This document shows, in pieces, positions 8,521 to 21,891 of a stretch of 64,000 bases of DNA. A program made the position numbers and the translations under genes. The first letter of the stretch is position 1. Each line of letters begins with the position of its first letter. The notes under the pieces are model-generated. The model was given only the letters and a program-made list of their open reading frames with translations. It was not told the origin of the DNA and ran no database searches. The stretch is taken from assembly GCA_964059195.1 (NCBI GenBank), contig CAXKWD010000004.1, forward strand, positions 117,693,938-117,757,937, given 5' to 3'. This DNA is from Ectobius pallidus. Its lineage: Eukaryota > Arthropoda > Insecta > Blattodea > Ectobiidae.

Positions 8521-11500
8521 ACATAGATATAATTTTTCGTTCAAATGTCTTAGATTCTATTACTCATTTCTCGGTATTGTTTTCAGTGTGCGGACTAATA
8601 ACGCCTTAGATAGTAAGCTGATATTTTGGTGAAATAAGTCGACTGATTTCAGTGTTAATTTTTTTTCTATGTTGGTGGATGTTTTGCGAAATACGTTATT
8701 TTATAGGCTATGTATAGGAATTTACCTTTAACGATTGTATGTTAAGATGACCATAATTAGTAACTTCCGGGCCATAGGAAGTAAAACTTGAAGAATTCGC
8801 GAACATGTCCTGCTGGATTTTACACTCTTGCTTGAGTAACTTGACAACTATTGATTATACAGTTAATTAATGTAACGGGATTATGCACTTAATATTTATG
8901 GTATTACGTATTTACTAGTTTAGGCCGATAGTGTTTTACGGGGTTGACTAAATTTTGTTTAGCAGCATTACGTACGAATTTAAAAGTCCTCAGTGGATCC
9001 TGTTTCCCCATCTGAACATTGGCGACTTGCAAATATTGTTGGGGGCAAGATTGGATTTATAATATACTTTTAAATATTGCGGAGCTCAAAGTACCTGTCC
9101 TTCCCCCAAAGACTGCACCTATGGACGTGGATAATGTTGGTAAGAGTGATGAGGCAATGATGCTTATCATTGAAATATTTCAAAGGTTGGTGTGAAAACT
9201 AAAGCTTAGATTAAGTAAAAGGTGCCGAGAAATGACGTGGTTGCGAAAGTTTCCACAAACGGTTACGGTCCAGACTTTCCACGTCTCCGTAACAGTGGTA
9301 TTTTACTGACAGGATGCAAGCCTGCCAATGTAACTTCATTATGCTTATTCCATTTCCCAGCACCAAGGGATACCGTGTTAAAGATTAGTAGACCTTTTTG
9401 CCACATGAGCCGTGTGGTTACGAAGTAAAATACGAATCATACTAGATAGGCCTACTGAGCATATTTTGATCAAATTCTTCTTATTTCAGGTCTTAAATTT
9501 TTTTTTATCGCGTTCGGAATTCATTTCAAAATACCCCTGTAATTCAGGAAAATGTTATCACATTGGCCGTGTTTGGGCCCTTGTGGATAAACATCTGGGC
9601 ATTAAGCCAATGACTTCTAGAAGAGAATTTACATTCGTTAAGTACATGTAACCGTGGATATTTAAACGGCTTTTCTTGCAAGTGCCAGTTAAACCTGTTT
9701 TATATTTATCTGACAGATGTAGGCCTATATTTAGCATATCATGGAAAATTAGATTGGAGACCTATGCCACGACTTGTCTAATGCAATCTGGAAAAATATT
9801 CTCTAGTTTAGCTATGAAGCCTCTAAACTCAAAATGGCATAGCTATGGGCACCATGTCAGGGCTTCGTGATCACAAGATTTCCAATTTTGGCGTTCGAAA
9901 GTGTGATTCACGTAGTCTAATAATACATATTTAGTCATATTTGTTTATAAAGAATGACACGGAAGTCATAACGTTCCTAAAATGATTATAAAACAGATTC
10001 TTTCTAACAAGCGCCAACGTTTCTGGGAGCATATTTGGAATACGCCAGAACTTGTTTTGTAAAAATAGTAACATTTAGCGAAGCTAGCACAGATGACAGA
10101 AGTCATAACCAAGAAACCAGCGTTTGTAAAGTAAATTTAACAACTTTTTATTTAGGCTATTTCATTGCCATGGTGATAAAAATGCCCTATGGCAATAGTT
10201 AGATCAGATGAAAAGAAAAGAAAATAGCGTATGTAGGCCATTTTCCAAGTGACTAAACTTAAAGATGTGTGACTGATATTAGTCTAGCGATCTTGATGGA
10301 GATTCAGTGTGTGGTTCGTTTTTTTGGAAGAATTTGGTAAACACACTTGATCCAAGGAGTTTCGAAGAGTATTCTTGTTTGAACAGGTGTGACCATTAGA
10401 ATCTAACATGGCATTATAACAACGATAAAGTGCGCAATGCGGTTACGAATGATTTCCCACGATTTTGAAGGATTAACGTGCGCTTTCCGGTCCAGTGCGC
10501 ATAGGATGTCATTTGATATTTGCTGAATAAGTTCAAAATTCGCCCGGTAATTTGTGTAATATTTTTCTGTCAAATCGCAAGACTCAATAGTTCATCTCGA
10601 TTCACAAACCTGCGCCCGTTTTAACTCTACACTGAAGTCTGTGTATTTTAACTGGTGGGATCCAAATAGTGCATTCATTCTCTACAAAAAGAATATTTAT
10701 TCAGAATATTATCCTGGAAAGTAAAGGAAGCATGGCACTTCATTATTAAAATAATCATATAGTAAGTTGAAAGTTGATGTATATAAAACCTTGCACTCTT
10801 TGTGAATTTACATATAGGCCTATTTGCTTTCTGTACTAAGGATGGGGAAATTAACTTCTTCCTCAATATGTCGGACCGAACTGCCTATGTTTACCTTTTG
10901 CGATTGTTAAGGTGTTAGCAGAAATTATGCTATTATCATTGCTTGGACGTACTATAACCTTTTTGTAAACAATGTAATTTTCATATTACGCTCACAAATT
11001 TGACCGGAGTAACTTAGACATTGAGCGTTAGTGTTATTATTGAAAACCAAATAGGCATACTTCAGTTTCCAAATTTCTTGAAAATAGCAGCTTTACTACC
11101 CAGCCCGAAAAATGATTGCTGCAGGTTTTGTTGTTTCTCGTTTTTAAATGCGAACCATAAACCGTTTCACTGAAGCATATTTTGCTTAAAACTGAAATAA
11201 AATTGTTTTAAAAATGAAGTAACGTAGTTTAGTATGAGGGGTATCTTAGACCGGTCTTCCATTATCCATTTACATCATATATGGGCATTTACTGGTTCGC
11301 GAACCACAAGCGGTTCTTGACCTTCCAACATAAGACACAAGATGGCATTGCGGAATTCAATGCATGTGGTGGAAATATTCCCATGCGTGAGTCATAATCT
11401 CTTTACAAGCAGTAAGGGTCGCGACACAGTTGCGATTGGAAAGGCATTATAGCACATTCTAAGCCTTTGTATATTAAAATAATTGCACACGTAAAAGAAT

Positions 11501-11930
11501 AATTAAAATACAATATTGCTTGTATACTTGTTAACTGTAGTGTAAATTCTAAACTGAAATTAGTATTTCCCAAAGAATGAGCAACCACCACTGCACTTAT
11601 TGTCTGTTTGTGTCTCCATCTACCTGTTCTTTTCGAACTATATGTAGTTTACTAACTTTGCGGGTTGCGTTTCAGTGGATAGGGGTTTGACCACGGCTGA
11701 TTTACATGGTCAAATCGTCTTGAAAAAAGAAAATTGCCGCCCGTTGCTTCAAACAATCCGTATTGGATGATCGTTTGAAGACTTTCTTATGTCGTTACTT
11801 TGGATCAAATATTTCCCGGCGTTCATAGCACACAAGTACAGGGGTTCAAAATGGCGGCTAAACGGCGGCTAAACGTTGAGAAGTAAACGGCTCCAAAACA
11901 GTTGGTTTGATACTACATTTTCTTTAAGGA
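8521..11930. other. AT-rich spacer
   Basis: No supported gene. Several TAGGCCTA palindromes (near 9446, 9720, 10815). Short frames are scattered on both strands without motifs. A small duplication of CGGCGGCTAAA occurs near 11855-11875. Confidence 0.45.
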
Positions 11931-11940
11931 GGTCTATATA

Positions 11941-12052
11941 TTCCCTCTGCCCTCTCTCGGAAAATAAGCGTAACAAAATTCACATAGGTATCAGAAACCT
12001 CCAATTGGAGTCCCTTCGCCCCGACACTGGGGATATAGGACAGAGTCAGTCA
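11941..12052 (+). mobile_element. Short retroposon (SINE-like), copy 2, 5'-truncated
   Basis: A 112-bp copy of the family seen at 8376 and 23610, lacking the first ~20 bp. It ends CAGAGTCAGTCA and is flanked by a perfect 10-bp target duplication GGTCTATATA at 11931-11940 and 12053-12062. The 5' truncation with intact duplication indicates target-primed reverse transcription rather than later deletion. Confidence 0.82.
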
Positions 12053-12062
12053 GGTCTATATA

Positions 12063-13523
12063 TGAATATTCAGTTATGAATCCACATTTGGAAAATAATA
12101 TTCTACATGCTACAATAGTAATATTGGGATATAATTTAAAAAAAGCCCTGCAAGCTAATCTAAACTCTCCTTACATAACAGGGTCACTGCTACAAACATT
12201 TATTAACTAATAAATTTATGCCATTATATATATATATAACACTTTTTTTACGATTTACCTTCGAAACACAAGATTTCCTGCTTTTTCTACTTAATATTGA
12301 GTATTTACCGCATTACAAATCACAAACATTAATACAGTACTTTCATTGCCGAGCATTAACACTATTTAAGCCACATTTCGAAAGCGACATGCTACAAGAT
12401 ATAAATATTAACATATTATATTATGAAAAAGGCATTGCAAGCTAACCTAAACTCGTGTCATAATTAACATGCTCTCCCTATAGCTTTTACAGAAAACTGG
12501 TTTTGGTCAAAGGTGTTGGATATAGTGTAGCCTAATATCGCATCTTTGATTCAAATATCGTCTGACAAGTTCTTGCTGAAGTTCTTGTTGAATGACTTGG
12601 ATAGTGGAATACCGCCCTTAGAGATATTCTCTATATATTTGTGAATACCTGAAAGCCATAAACGTTATTATTTTTAATATTTATCACGCCGTTAATACTG
12701 TAGTGAACTTTACATCATCGTCCTATTCGTTGTTCTCTACAAACAGAAGGGTAATGTTAATATAATTGTTTAGGTATCTTAGAAACAGACCTTGTCACAT
12801 ATCAACAGCAAGCAGGTAAATGCAATGCAGAACAGGTGCAGCAGGAGCGTTCGTAAGAATTACGTGCCGTTGTAGTCATTTCAGTTGTTCTGCTGCCTTA
12901 TATAAATTTTGTTGGGTTTCCATGGCTATTAATATAAACTTAAACTCATTGTGATGCAACATGTGTCATGCTGAACAGTGCAAAATAACTTCCACTCGAA
13001 CGATGGAAATCCTGTTCTGCGTGGATATTTTTTCCTTCTTCGTTTTCAGTAGTCTCAGTCTCATTGTACTTGGTCCCGCAGCTGCATACGGTCTTTTATA
13101 TACGTTAAGTTAAAAAAAATCCAGTTCCTTTGTGCGTAGAATTTCAGCTGCAAGATATAGCAAGACGTCCAGTTATCCCAAGTGTGTGCATTGCATAATT
13201 TCTTCCTTCCTTCCAGTGATACACATACTGCTTGAATTGTAACGAATTTTATTCTCATATACAGTAATACAGCTACATACTTTACCGGTTTATTCAATGT
13301 TTTCTCAATGGTAGCAATATACTATCCGCAGAAAATTCAACGGTTAAAAAAAATGAAATCGTCTTGGTGGCCTATTGAGGTTTGTGACAATAAACTAATT
13401 TGAACTGAGAATCTATTCCTGAATCTAATTTTTCAACAATTATGCGTTAATTCTGTAAGAGTTCTTCTAATTCAAAAGTGCTACATGTTCTACAGTGGAT
13501 TAGTTATTCGTATTATTCACACA

Positions 13524-13524
<1 letters not shown>
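12063..13524. other. AT-rich spacer
   Basis: No supported feature apart from a short (TA)n near 12226-12238. Confidence 0.45.

Positions 13525-13526
<2 letters not shown>

Positions 13527-13566
<40 letters not shown>
13527..13566. repeat. (TA)n microsatellite
   Basis: About 20 uninterrupted TA dinucleotides. Confidence 0.95.
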
Positions 13567-13573
<7 letters not shown>

Positions 13574-13589
13574 TGCTAATAATATAGCC

Positions 13590-14095
13590 CATATACTTTG
13601 GCAGCGGTATGGGCCGGTTTGTAATCTGACTCCGAGGGCCCAATTAAGGAGAGGTAGTTTAAGCTGTACCAAGTATACCTGGGGTCAATCCGAAACCTTT
13701 CCGCACTGCGTATGTCGTGAAGGCATATTGATTCATACTGTACGTCGGTTGGGTACGTTAAGTTTGGCGGTCCCCTCGGTGTCTTTTGACAAGAGTAGGC
13801 TGATGCCGGCACGGGTTTCTCCTCCACCCTTCCTCACCTCACCTCACCTCACCTCACCTCACCTCACCTCACCTCACCTCACCTCACCTCACCACAATCA
13901 CTCATCCCTTCACTATACTACACTAACACCACTACGCGTTCATCTCTTCACACCTTACACTTCTCCCATATAATGTGGTCCGCCCAAGTGGTGCATAATT
14001 GGAAAATAGGCCACACTATCGCCATTCATCCGCCTCAGGGTGGACCCAAATACATCAGAGCAATGGGGTTAGCATTAGACAGACAGACACACATA
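13590..14095 (+). repeat. GC-rich dispersed repeat module with (CCTCA)n
   Basis: The base composition changes sharply to GC-rich. A unique 5' part (TATGGGCCGG, CTCCGAGGGCCC) is followed by a pentanucleotide tract, then a segment with CAGGGTGGACCC and GTTAGCATTAGACAGACAGACA. The short-repeat ending resembles the 3' tail of a LINE or SINE. Open frames across it on both strands are by-products of the repeat. No coding motif is visible. Confidence 0.5.
13836..13893. repeat. (CCTCA)n microsatellite
   Basis: About 11 near-perfect tandem copies of a pyrimidine-rich pentanucleotide. It is not the insect telomere unit TTAGG/CCTAA. Confidence 0.93.
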
Positions 14096-15240
14096 TTAAT
14101 ATATTTTATAACGTGATGATTTGGAAGTTAACCATAAAATTAAATTTTTACATAACTTTATCTCTTCTTTCTTTCTTAATGGCGGAGGAAACTTTCTAAG
14201 TGCGAAGCACAAGTTTGAAAACAATTTAGAGTTATGGTTAACAATCAGTCATGCGTTTCAACGTTAGCATTATAGGTTGAAGAATGGAAAAATTTTAGGT
14301 CTAAGGTCGTTAGTCCAAGATTGGTCAACATAATTAGTAAATTCGAAGGGAAAACTTGGAAGGGAGGTCGCTGTCTTCACAGAGTAACAACATCCATGTT
14401 AAGGGAAGCATCGTAGTTCGCAGTCTACGTTAAACTGTAGGTCCCGCCTACTGTAGCCTAATAACAGGTTCAGTAGCTCTATCCTCTAGGAGTGCTATTT
14501 AACATTTCCTCAACCCAGTCCTTGCCTCCTAGGAATACTTAACAATTGAATTACATATCCCAATTTTAGCACACTTAATAATGTAGATTTTTTCTTTTCT
14601 GCTTGCTTCCCGTCTTTGGTATTTGTAAACCAGCACGTGTATCCCAGTCAGTTGTACATGATTATATCTCAAATAAAATATAAAACAATACATTAATATA
14701 AATAATCGGTTTAATAAGATAGAAATTATAATTATATATTATGAGGAGAAAAATTACCTCTCAAATTGTTTTTCTATGGCTCAGATCATCCATAAACTTA
14801 AATTTAAAAAATACGTACTCAAAAATATATTCTAGCGTACTTCTGTTACTGCTCTGTGGGTCCGGCTAGCTGCCAAAAAAGTGCAGTTAAAAAACAGACC
14901 CTTGGGCTAGAAATAAAGCAGAAAAACAAACTTAATGTGTTACGTCCAAGTACAGGGCAAGAAATGTACAGTGGTATTCGATTAAATTAATGCCAACAAA
15001 CTGCTCCAGTTTGAGGATCGAAAATTGCTAGGGAGCTACAGCAGCAGCTTGAGTTTCCCTGACCCGCCCTAATATTTCGTAGTTTGTCCCATTGCAATGC
15101 TTTTCTCTACGTAACTACTTCGTTAGTACTGTGTAACCTTGTACGAAGTATTACAAAATTTGTTCATGAACTAAAATATATTAGTAACAATTTCTTGATA
15201 TATATATATATATATATATATAATGCAATGTAATACTTTT
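14096..15240. other. AT-rich spacer with (TA)n
   Basis: No gene seen. A (TA)n tract lies at about 15199-15222, immediately upstream of the candidate first exon. Confidence 0.45.
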
Positions 15241-15244
15241 ATTA

Positions 15245-15252
15245 TATAAATA
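15245..15252 (+). promoter_or_regulatory. Possible TATA box
   Basis: TATAAATA lies about 60 bp upstream of a TCAGTC initiator-like motif near 15308. The spacing is longer than the usual 30 bp, so it would have to serve a start near 15275-15285 or be fortuitous. Confidence 0.2.
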
Positions 15253-15305
15253 ACGAAAAAGCGCGAACTTTAGCATCTGCTAAACCTTTTGGCGAAGTGC
15301 ATTCA

Positions 15306-15692
15306 GTTCAGTCAACGGAGGGGTGATAGGGAGGAAGCAGGATTATGGTCTGTTTGGGTTGGGTTGGGGTACACTACTTGGTCTTCCAGCTAGGCACGCA
15401 GTCAGTCAAGCCGGTGGGGATGTTGAAGAAGAGCGTACGAGAAGAGAAACAGAGGGAGGGGGAACTTGTGTCATGGTCATAGAGAGTGAAGCCAGTTAGT
15501 GAGGGTAGATTCGTAGCACAAAGCACTTCTTAGCAACGCACACATACTAACGTTCTAAAAATACTAAACAGTTGCGAGTGAGTGATCAGTGAACGTGGAC
15601 TTGTAATAGGTTATTGGATTGCGCAGTGATAGTACGCAAGTCGCCAAGCTGTTTCCCACCCCGAAATATCAGCCGACCTTCCAGCCTGTTCG
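15306..15692 (+). other. Candidate 5' non-coding first exon
   Basis: A ~390-bp block of balanced composition stands out from AT-rich flanks. It begins with arthropod initiator-like CAGTTCAGTC and ends exactly at a near-consensus donor, CG|GTAAGTTA (GT at 15693-15694). Short upstream ATGs are followed by stops, as expected for a 5' leader. It could be the first exon of a plus-strand gene whose next readable exon may be at 50089. That link is inference; transcript data are needed to decide. An alternative is an unrecognised repeat. Confidence 0.4.
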
Positions 15693-18228
15693 GTAAGTTA
15701 GAATTTTGTATTTTTCATAGAGAATGGCTTCCTTTGTTTACAATGGCTATGCCCTTGGGCAGTATGGAGTATCGGATGTATTTGGAAAACGCCAGTTTCT
15801 GTTTTGTTATCTTAGTTTTTTAACGTTATGCAAATGTAAGTTGTATTGTTTGTGTTCGTTGAAACTGTTGTTTCAAGTGCTGTAAGACATAACGAGAAAA
15901 ATACTAACTTGCATGTTACTTGATATCGTCGCATTAACAATGTGGGAGGATTTCGTAAAAATGTAGACATTTGGTTATAAAAAAAAAGTTGTCGCATGTG
16001 GATCTGTTAGTCATATAACGTACAGTATGTACTGTATACTTAGGCTATGATAATTTAAGCATGAATTAGGATCGTTTGTTCAATGTGACTAGTTCTAATG
16101 CGGTGCATACAGAACAGCCAGAGTAAGGTTAGGAATGTGGCGTGCTGTCTGTTATAGAGGGATGTTGAGAATGTTATACCTGCTTCAAGGACAAAGGCAA
16201 GGCAAAACATCCCTGCTCTTGGCGTTAGTTAAAAATACTCTTCAGTTCTCTAGCTATAGCATATTTTGTACATTATAGTGTATTCGTTAATAATTATTTA
16301 AATAACAGATCGTGGTTGTCAAAATCAAAGTATTTTAGATTTAGTGTATATTGACTAGTTTCCAGGGCTGTTAACCCGCATGTTGAGTAGATAATTATAT
16401 CAGTAATTAAATTTCGCGAAGACAAACTCCATCCCTGACTCGTGCTGTAGTTAGTTACTGTAAGTAGAACATGTGCTTTCCCGATGTATGCCGGTTCCTA
16501 CATTGTATGACGATAACAGTAAAAACAAATGTTATCTCTTACAATGTACATATTTACTTTAACTCAATGAAATCTCTCTGACAACATTCTTCAGTGAAGA
16601 ATAGTACTTTCGTTATACCGAAATACGATACATTTCGAGTTTTTCGTATCTTAAGACTTTTCGTTGATGCAAAATGAAAAGTGGGAATAATAGTGTGAAG
16701 CGGTCGCTAGCTTTTAGGATGGTAGAATTTCGAAACTGACCATCTTATTTATAATACCGGTACATCAGTGCATCTAATAGAATACGTCATGCAGTATTAA
16801 TTTAGTAATATTTTGTTCGCAATAAAATTGAATATACTTTTATGTTACATAAGCATACAAGTGTGTGTAATGCTGTTTAAAGAACGATCTTAGTATAGTG
16901 AAATTGCACCACGTTACGTTATTTCTGTTGCGGATTTAGTTGTAGGACGTAATTTTATACCCTTGGTAGAATGTTGCGTACGTCTGCCCAAAATCTGTGC
17001 ACCGAACTAAAGAGGTGATTATTTTCCCTTTATTTTTTAATGATTATGTTGCTGTTATAATGAAATTAAATATTTAAGGTAAACATTGCTCAGTTGACAG
17101 CTGTATTCACAGACCAGACGCATATCATAGGCCTGTCAAGTTTTTTTTGTGCTCCGGAACAATAAAGAAGTGACTTGGAAAACTGTAATGCGACTATTAT
17201 GCAGGTACAGTATAAACAATAAGGAGGCCTAATACTGGCGTATGTGGGTCGGAATTGAAGTATTCCAGAACCACTATAGCAAAATAATAATAATAATAAA
17301 TTTACAAAACATATTTTAATAGAAATGCTACAAAATTACAATTAACACGATAAACATACAATGTGACATATATATGTATATAACGTTGTACCGATGACGT
17401 AAACAGTCCACAAGTTTGGAAACAATTATCTTAGCATTTGTTCATATTTCCTTTCCATAAAATTTTAAAATTTATACCTTACCTGGGCCCATTTTCATAA
17501 ACATGAAAAGGATATAATTTCTCAATAATAATAATAATTATTATTGTATAATATGAATCGATTGATAATTCAAAAATTGATTATTCTGTGTTCATGTTGT
17601 AAACAATAAACCCATAGGTTAGTACAAAATTTAAAAATTATTAGTAGGCTACCTGTAAAAGGTACCGGTAATCATTACTTTTGCAACTTGTAATCTGTCA
17701 CTATTTTAGTAGACCCTTATAGGCTACTCCACGGAAATTTTGTAATTGAATTTGGTAACTTAGTCAACCAATTAAAAGATTAATTAATTCTGTGTTTAAA
17801 AATTCCACTGGATTTCACATAGCAGTCAATTGGTTCAGTGCTGCTGGTAGTGTATGTAGTCCACATGTCAACGCACTTTAGTAAGTTTAATGATTCGTAT
17901 TGAGCTGGTAAGTATATAGTTCCACCAGTTAGCTCAGAGAAGAGCATAAATAACTTTTTTTTTTTTTCAATTATAAATTCAAGCGTTAAATTTTTGTTGC
18001 TGAAGTGTGAGGGATTTTCTTGAAAATTTTAAAGTATTTTTTTTTTTTTAATTACCACAGAATGGGCAATTTTATAATAATATTGACGTGTAGAAAAAGT
18101 TGATAAAAATATATTATAAATTTGGAGACAAGTTTATCTTCAAAACTCACCAGCAGGTCCAGAGAATCTTGTTTCCTGGCGTTTAAGTTACTGTATGTAT
18201 TTTCCTCCATCCCAGAAGAGCTAAGAAG
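15693..18228. other. AT-rich spacer or intron
   Basis: No supported gene. Contains (TAA)n near 17283-17300 and an ATAATAATTATTATT-type self-complementary stretch near 17523-17550. Confidence 0.4.
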
Positions 18229-18330
18229 GAAACCTGAAGTAAACAAAACCCAATATGTCTCACTCTTAGGTCTTACGAGTAATGTGCTAGAGTGAGACAG
18301 GCATACTGGTATTTGTTTACTTCAGGTTTC
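18229..18330. mobile_element. Foldback mini-element, copy 1
   Basis: 102 bp, nearly all inverted repeat: the left arm begins GAAACCTGAAGTAAACAAA and the right arm is its complement ending TTTGTTTACTTCAGGTTTC, with further pairing through GTCTCACTC and GAGTGAGAC. The loop is about 20 nt around TCTTACGAGTAATGTG. A diverged second copy lies at 30455-30572. Confidence 0.7.
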
Positions 18331-18440
18331 TTTTTTACAATATACCTTTAGGCTACTCTCTCTTAGACCTTTCCTTTTGTAGCAGTCTAGAATTATAGTA
18401 TTTTATTCTACTGGACATGTGAAGTCCGCTCACTAATTAT

Positions 18441-19152
18441 TAGGGCAAGGAATTTGATGATTTTGCATCTTTTTTATATTCTGAAGGTTAAAAGATAGCT
18501 CGAATATATATACAAATGTGTATCTTAAAATAATTGATTAAATAAGGACAATTTGTTTTTGCATTTTTTTGCTTTATTTTGCATTTTTTAGATCTTTTCT
18601 GCATTTTTAGGTCTTTTCGGCATTTTTAGGTATTTTTCGGCATTTTAGGCCATGTTTCAGTGGAGGTTTTCCATGTACAAATCGTTACTTTCAGACAGCA
18701 GACAATATTTTTATTTGAGAATCTCCACCAAGTGTGCATAGTGTTAATTTTAATTCAGGTTTATTGTAAACAGCATAACAGTTTGTTTTGTAGCAAGAAA
18801 GAATTATTTTTTCTTTCTTTTTAAATGACACATATTTGCTATTGGAAATTTGATGGGCATGTCAGTTCAGAAAGAATTTTTTTTTCGCTAAGGGTGTCCA
18901 AGTAGTATAAATGTACTTTTTTAATAATAAAATAAGTGTGTTTTTATATTGTAAATTCATAAATAACGCACTGTCATCCGTTACATTGCTTTTAGCAAAT
19001 CATTACTTTAAAAAATTAAATATAAGTAATAATGGAAAATTTATTGGTAATTTTAAAAAAAATATTGTCTTTTTTTCACTATTTTTAGTCATAAATTCAT
19101 TTTTTATTTTGCATTTTTTCACTATTTTATGGTTATTAAATGCCTTGCCCTA
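18441..19152. mobile_element. hAT-like MITE, long copy
   Basis: 712 bp. The ends form inverted repeats TAGGGCAAGG(A/C)ATTT. Flanks CTAATTAT (18433-18440) and CAATTAAT (19153-19160) match at 6 of 8, consistent with an aged hAT 8-bp target duplication. The interior is T-rich with several GCATTTTTAGGTCTTTTC-like repeats (18559-18650). No transposase frame. A 308-bp relative with the same ends lies at 40844-41151. Confidence 0.7.
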
Positions 19153-19160
19153 CAATTAAT

Positions 19161-20009
19161 CTATACTCGATCCTATCTAAGCTAAACGTGCGCACAAACA
19201 TCTTCATTTTGTAGCCAAATTCTGTTACCTTATTTGAATATTACGTATAAACTTAAAATAGGGTCTCTTTGCGTAGGCCTACCATTTGTGTATAACACTG
19301 AAATTAGTGTAAGAAATTTGACTCGAAAGAGATACAAATTGCGTGCTTGCTGTCTCCATGTCTGTGAAGGTAGGAAATAAATGAGAGAAGGTGACGGACA
19401 TTAATTAATAATATTTTAATTAATATCGGCTGAGAAAATAATTGTCATCCAAGAAGAGTTGTGATTTAGAGACAGGACCTGTATAAAAATCACGTTATAG
19501 TAGGCGTGTAGACATTTAAATGCCACCTAAGCTACGAATATTTGTACCGTTTGATTGGACAGGATTTATGTTAATATGCATACAAATACTTTAGAAACGC
19601 TTTGCGTTATAGTGCAGTTGTGAGAAAGCTGTTCACAAGTCTGCCCAGGGTATAGTGCCAGTCGGTAGGCTACTGTAGTGTAGCCGGCATCTTGCTCTTT
19701 TGGCCATAACACGTCGTAAATGGTGTGGAAATAGGTTCCAGTAGTTTCTTCCAGCGCTCATTTCTTTTAGTTACAGATGAGGGCGTACTACAGAGTATTG
19801 AAATGGTGTGCGAATTTATATAGGCAGCTAAGGAAGATAATAAATTTCAGTCTTTGAAAGGGGTGGAATCAATACGAACATGCAAGAACTGCTTGCTTGC
19901 CTCAGCAGAATTGTAGTTCAGTATTGTAAGGCAGTTAAATTTTAAAATGATTTGTCTGGTTTCCGTTGACATTGTTGACTTCTGTGTTTATCTTGTCCAT
20001 ATTTTGTAG
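19161..20009. other. Spacer
   Basis: No supported feature; a TAGGCCTA palindrome lies near 19275. Confidence 0.4.
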
Positions 20010-20211
20010 ACATAACTTTCCCATTGGGTTAGGTGTGTCGAATGGGCTGCTTATCTTTTCTACAAGTGAAATCGAAATGCCTATTCCCAAATATGATCGA
20101 ATACCGAAACTAAAAAAATCTGGCTTTTTGTTCTTGAGTCCAGTCCCACCCGAAGTCGATGACATTTTATGTATGCCAAACTGTGACAGTCCCATGTCTG
20201 TAAATTTACAG
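20010..20211 (+). CDS. Candidate internal exon or old repeat (unknown)
   Basis: A TTTTGTAG acceptor-like site precedes 20010 and CAG|GTACAT follows 20211. In between, one plus frame is open throughout and contains MPIPKYDRIPKLKKSG and PVPPEVDDILCMPNCDSP. The minus strand is also open for most of this stretch. The GC-richer tail at 20212-20275 (AAGAACTCCGGC, AAATCCGGCGC) looks like part of a dispersed repeat, so the whole block may be transposon-derived. No family recognised. Confidence 0.25.
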
Positions 20212-21798
20212 GTACATAAAAGAACTCCGGCAAGAAAAAATCCGGCGCAAGGGCGGACACTCCAACGCTGATTTAAGCTGAATCAATCAAAATTGTGAGG
20301 CGTTTACTTCAGCTATTTTGTCAAATTTCTGTTAAAAAATGCTTATTGTTCATGTACTTTGAGACTATGCCATTATTAATTCCATATTCATAACATAAGC
20401 AAACATTTCCCAGGCCATAGCTACATGTCAGGTAGGCGATAAAGGGATTGTGGGTTCCATAACGTGCAATTCAATTACAGATTGTTTGTGAGGAAGGAAT
20501 AGTGTTGGTTAACTTGGGTTAAGGGAAACTGTTATAATATATTTGAAAACTTACTTGCCGCGTTGTGTCCACTCGGTAACGACATGAATGCACAAACTGG
20601 AAGCTATTGTAGAGAAGTAGAAGCTACCTTAGCGGGAATCCATTAGAGGGGGCGGCTGTATCATTTATGACCTCTGACCACAAAGTTCATATTGTGTGCC
20701 GGAACAGTATTGACACGGCTACCGGATAGCTAGCATTCCCTCGAGATAACATTTTGCGAGATGCCGCCCACTAGCTTCTACCACGTAATAAGAAAATATC
20801 TAGGTGCTCTACTCGTATAACTTATCGAGGAAAATTGGATGTCACTAACTTAATCTTTCACTTCATCATTCGAATTATGAGCTTTTAACCTAACTTCCTG
20901 ATACTCAGTCATGATTCTTTGCCAAAGTGTGGCATTGTAAAATACAAGCAGGCATATAATCTTTTCTTACAGTTGACACAGTCATGTGATCATTTGAGGA
21001 AGTCACAGCAGTGATAACTTCTGAAATCGTAACAGATTTGTTCTCTGGTCCACAGATCAGGCTGAGTTTTTAACCTGGGCCCATGAGATCCGTACATTAT
21101 TGCTCCTTTCTATTATCAGAGGCTGAATAAAAGGATTTTGAAAGCCTTGATTTTCTGTCCAACTTGTTTTTAAGCTTCGAAACACAGGATAAAATAAGAT
21201 CTCGAACACAAAACTTCCTCTCCCGGAAATGTTACTGTAGGTCTGTCTTCTTTTCTTTCTTTTTTTATATAAGAAACAGAAACCACTTCGAACGAAAATT
21301 TTTCTTTGTAGTGTAATAATTATTACAAAGTAACAAAAAACTACTTATTCGTAATAGTCTATTTGAAATTGCTTCCGGTATATGTGTTTGTGTAAATCTG
21401 TACCTCCGAGGTAAAGGATACTAGGTTAAGTCACATTTAGCAAAATATACATGATAGCAGTTTGAACAGTACTCTTATCTTCCCCGTTGTACTTATAATT
21501 GTACAAATTTTGATAGAACTTGTTGTTAGTCAACATCCTTCTACCTATTACTCTTAACAAGAGGAGGGTTTGCATGGTCTTTTTTTGTCGTACAGTGAGC
21601 TGATACTGTTAAAATCTATGTCCAAATGATGAAGTATTCCTCTAAATAGAAATGGACTTTGTGTTCTTTTAAAAGCATAAAAAACTATTGTGTTCTTTTA
21701 AAAGCATAAAAAACTATTTCAATTATTGATGTAGGAAATACCGTTCCATATCTCTGGGTAGAGTAAAAAAAGTACATATAAGCGTGTAATTATTCAAT
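20212..21798. other. Spacer with a small inverted repeat and a 29-bp duplication
   Basis: A loose inverted repeat GTAGAAGCTA ... TAGCTTCTAC encloses about 145 bp near 20617-20781. A 29-bp unit is tandemly duplicated at 21659-21687 and 21688-21716. Otherwise AT-rich. Confidence 0.4.
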
Positions 21799-21799
21799 T

Positions 21800-21830
21800 T
21801 TAGTTATATATATATATATATATATATAAA
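21800..21830. repeat. (TA)n microsatellite
   Basis: About a dozen TA dinucleotides next to a GC-rich block. Confidence 0.85.
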
Positions 21831-21891
21831 ATATTGATTTCTAAGATCCCGTCTTATTTAGACTTAAAGCATGTTATGAAGGACGGCTTAC

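Noticed and set aside
13836..13893. Interstitial telomere repeat
   Set aside because: Unit is CCTCA, not the insect CCTAA/TTAGG.
13485..13973. 162-codon plus frame
   Set aside because: Runs through a (TA)n and a (CCTCA)n microsatellite; Ile-Tyr and Ser-Pro-His-Leu-Thr repeats only.
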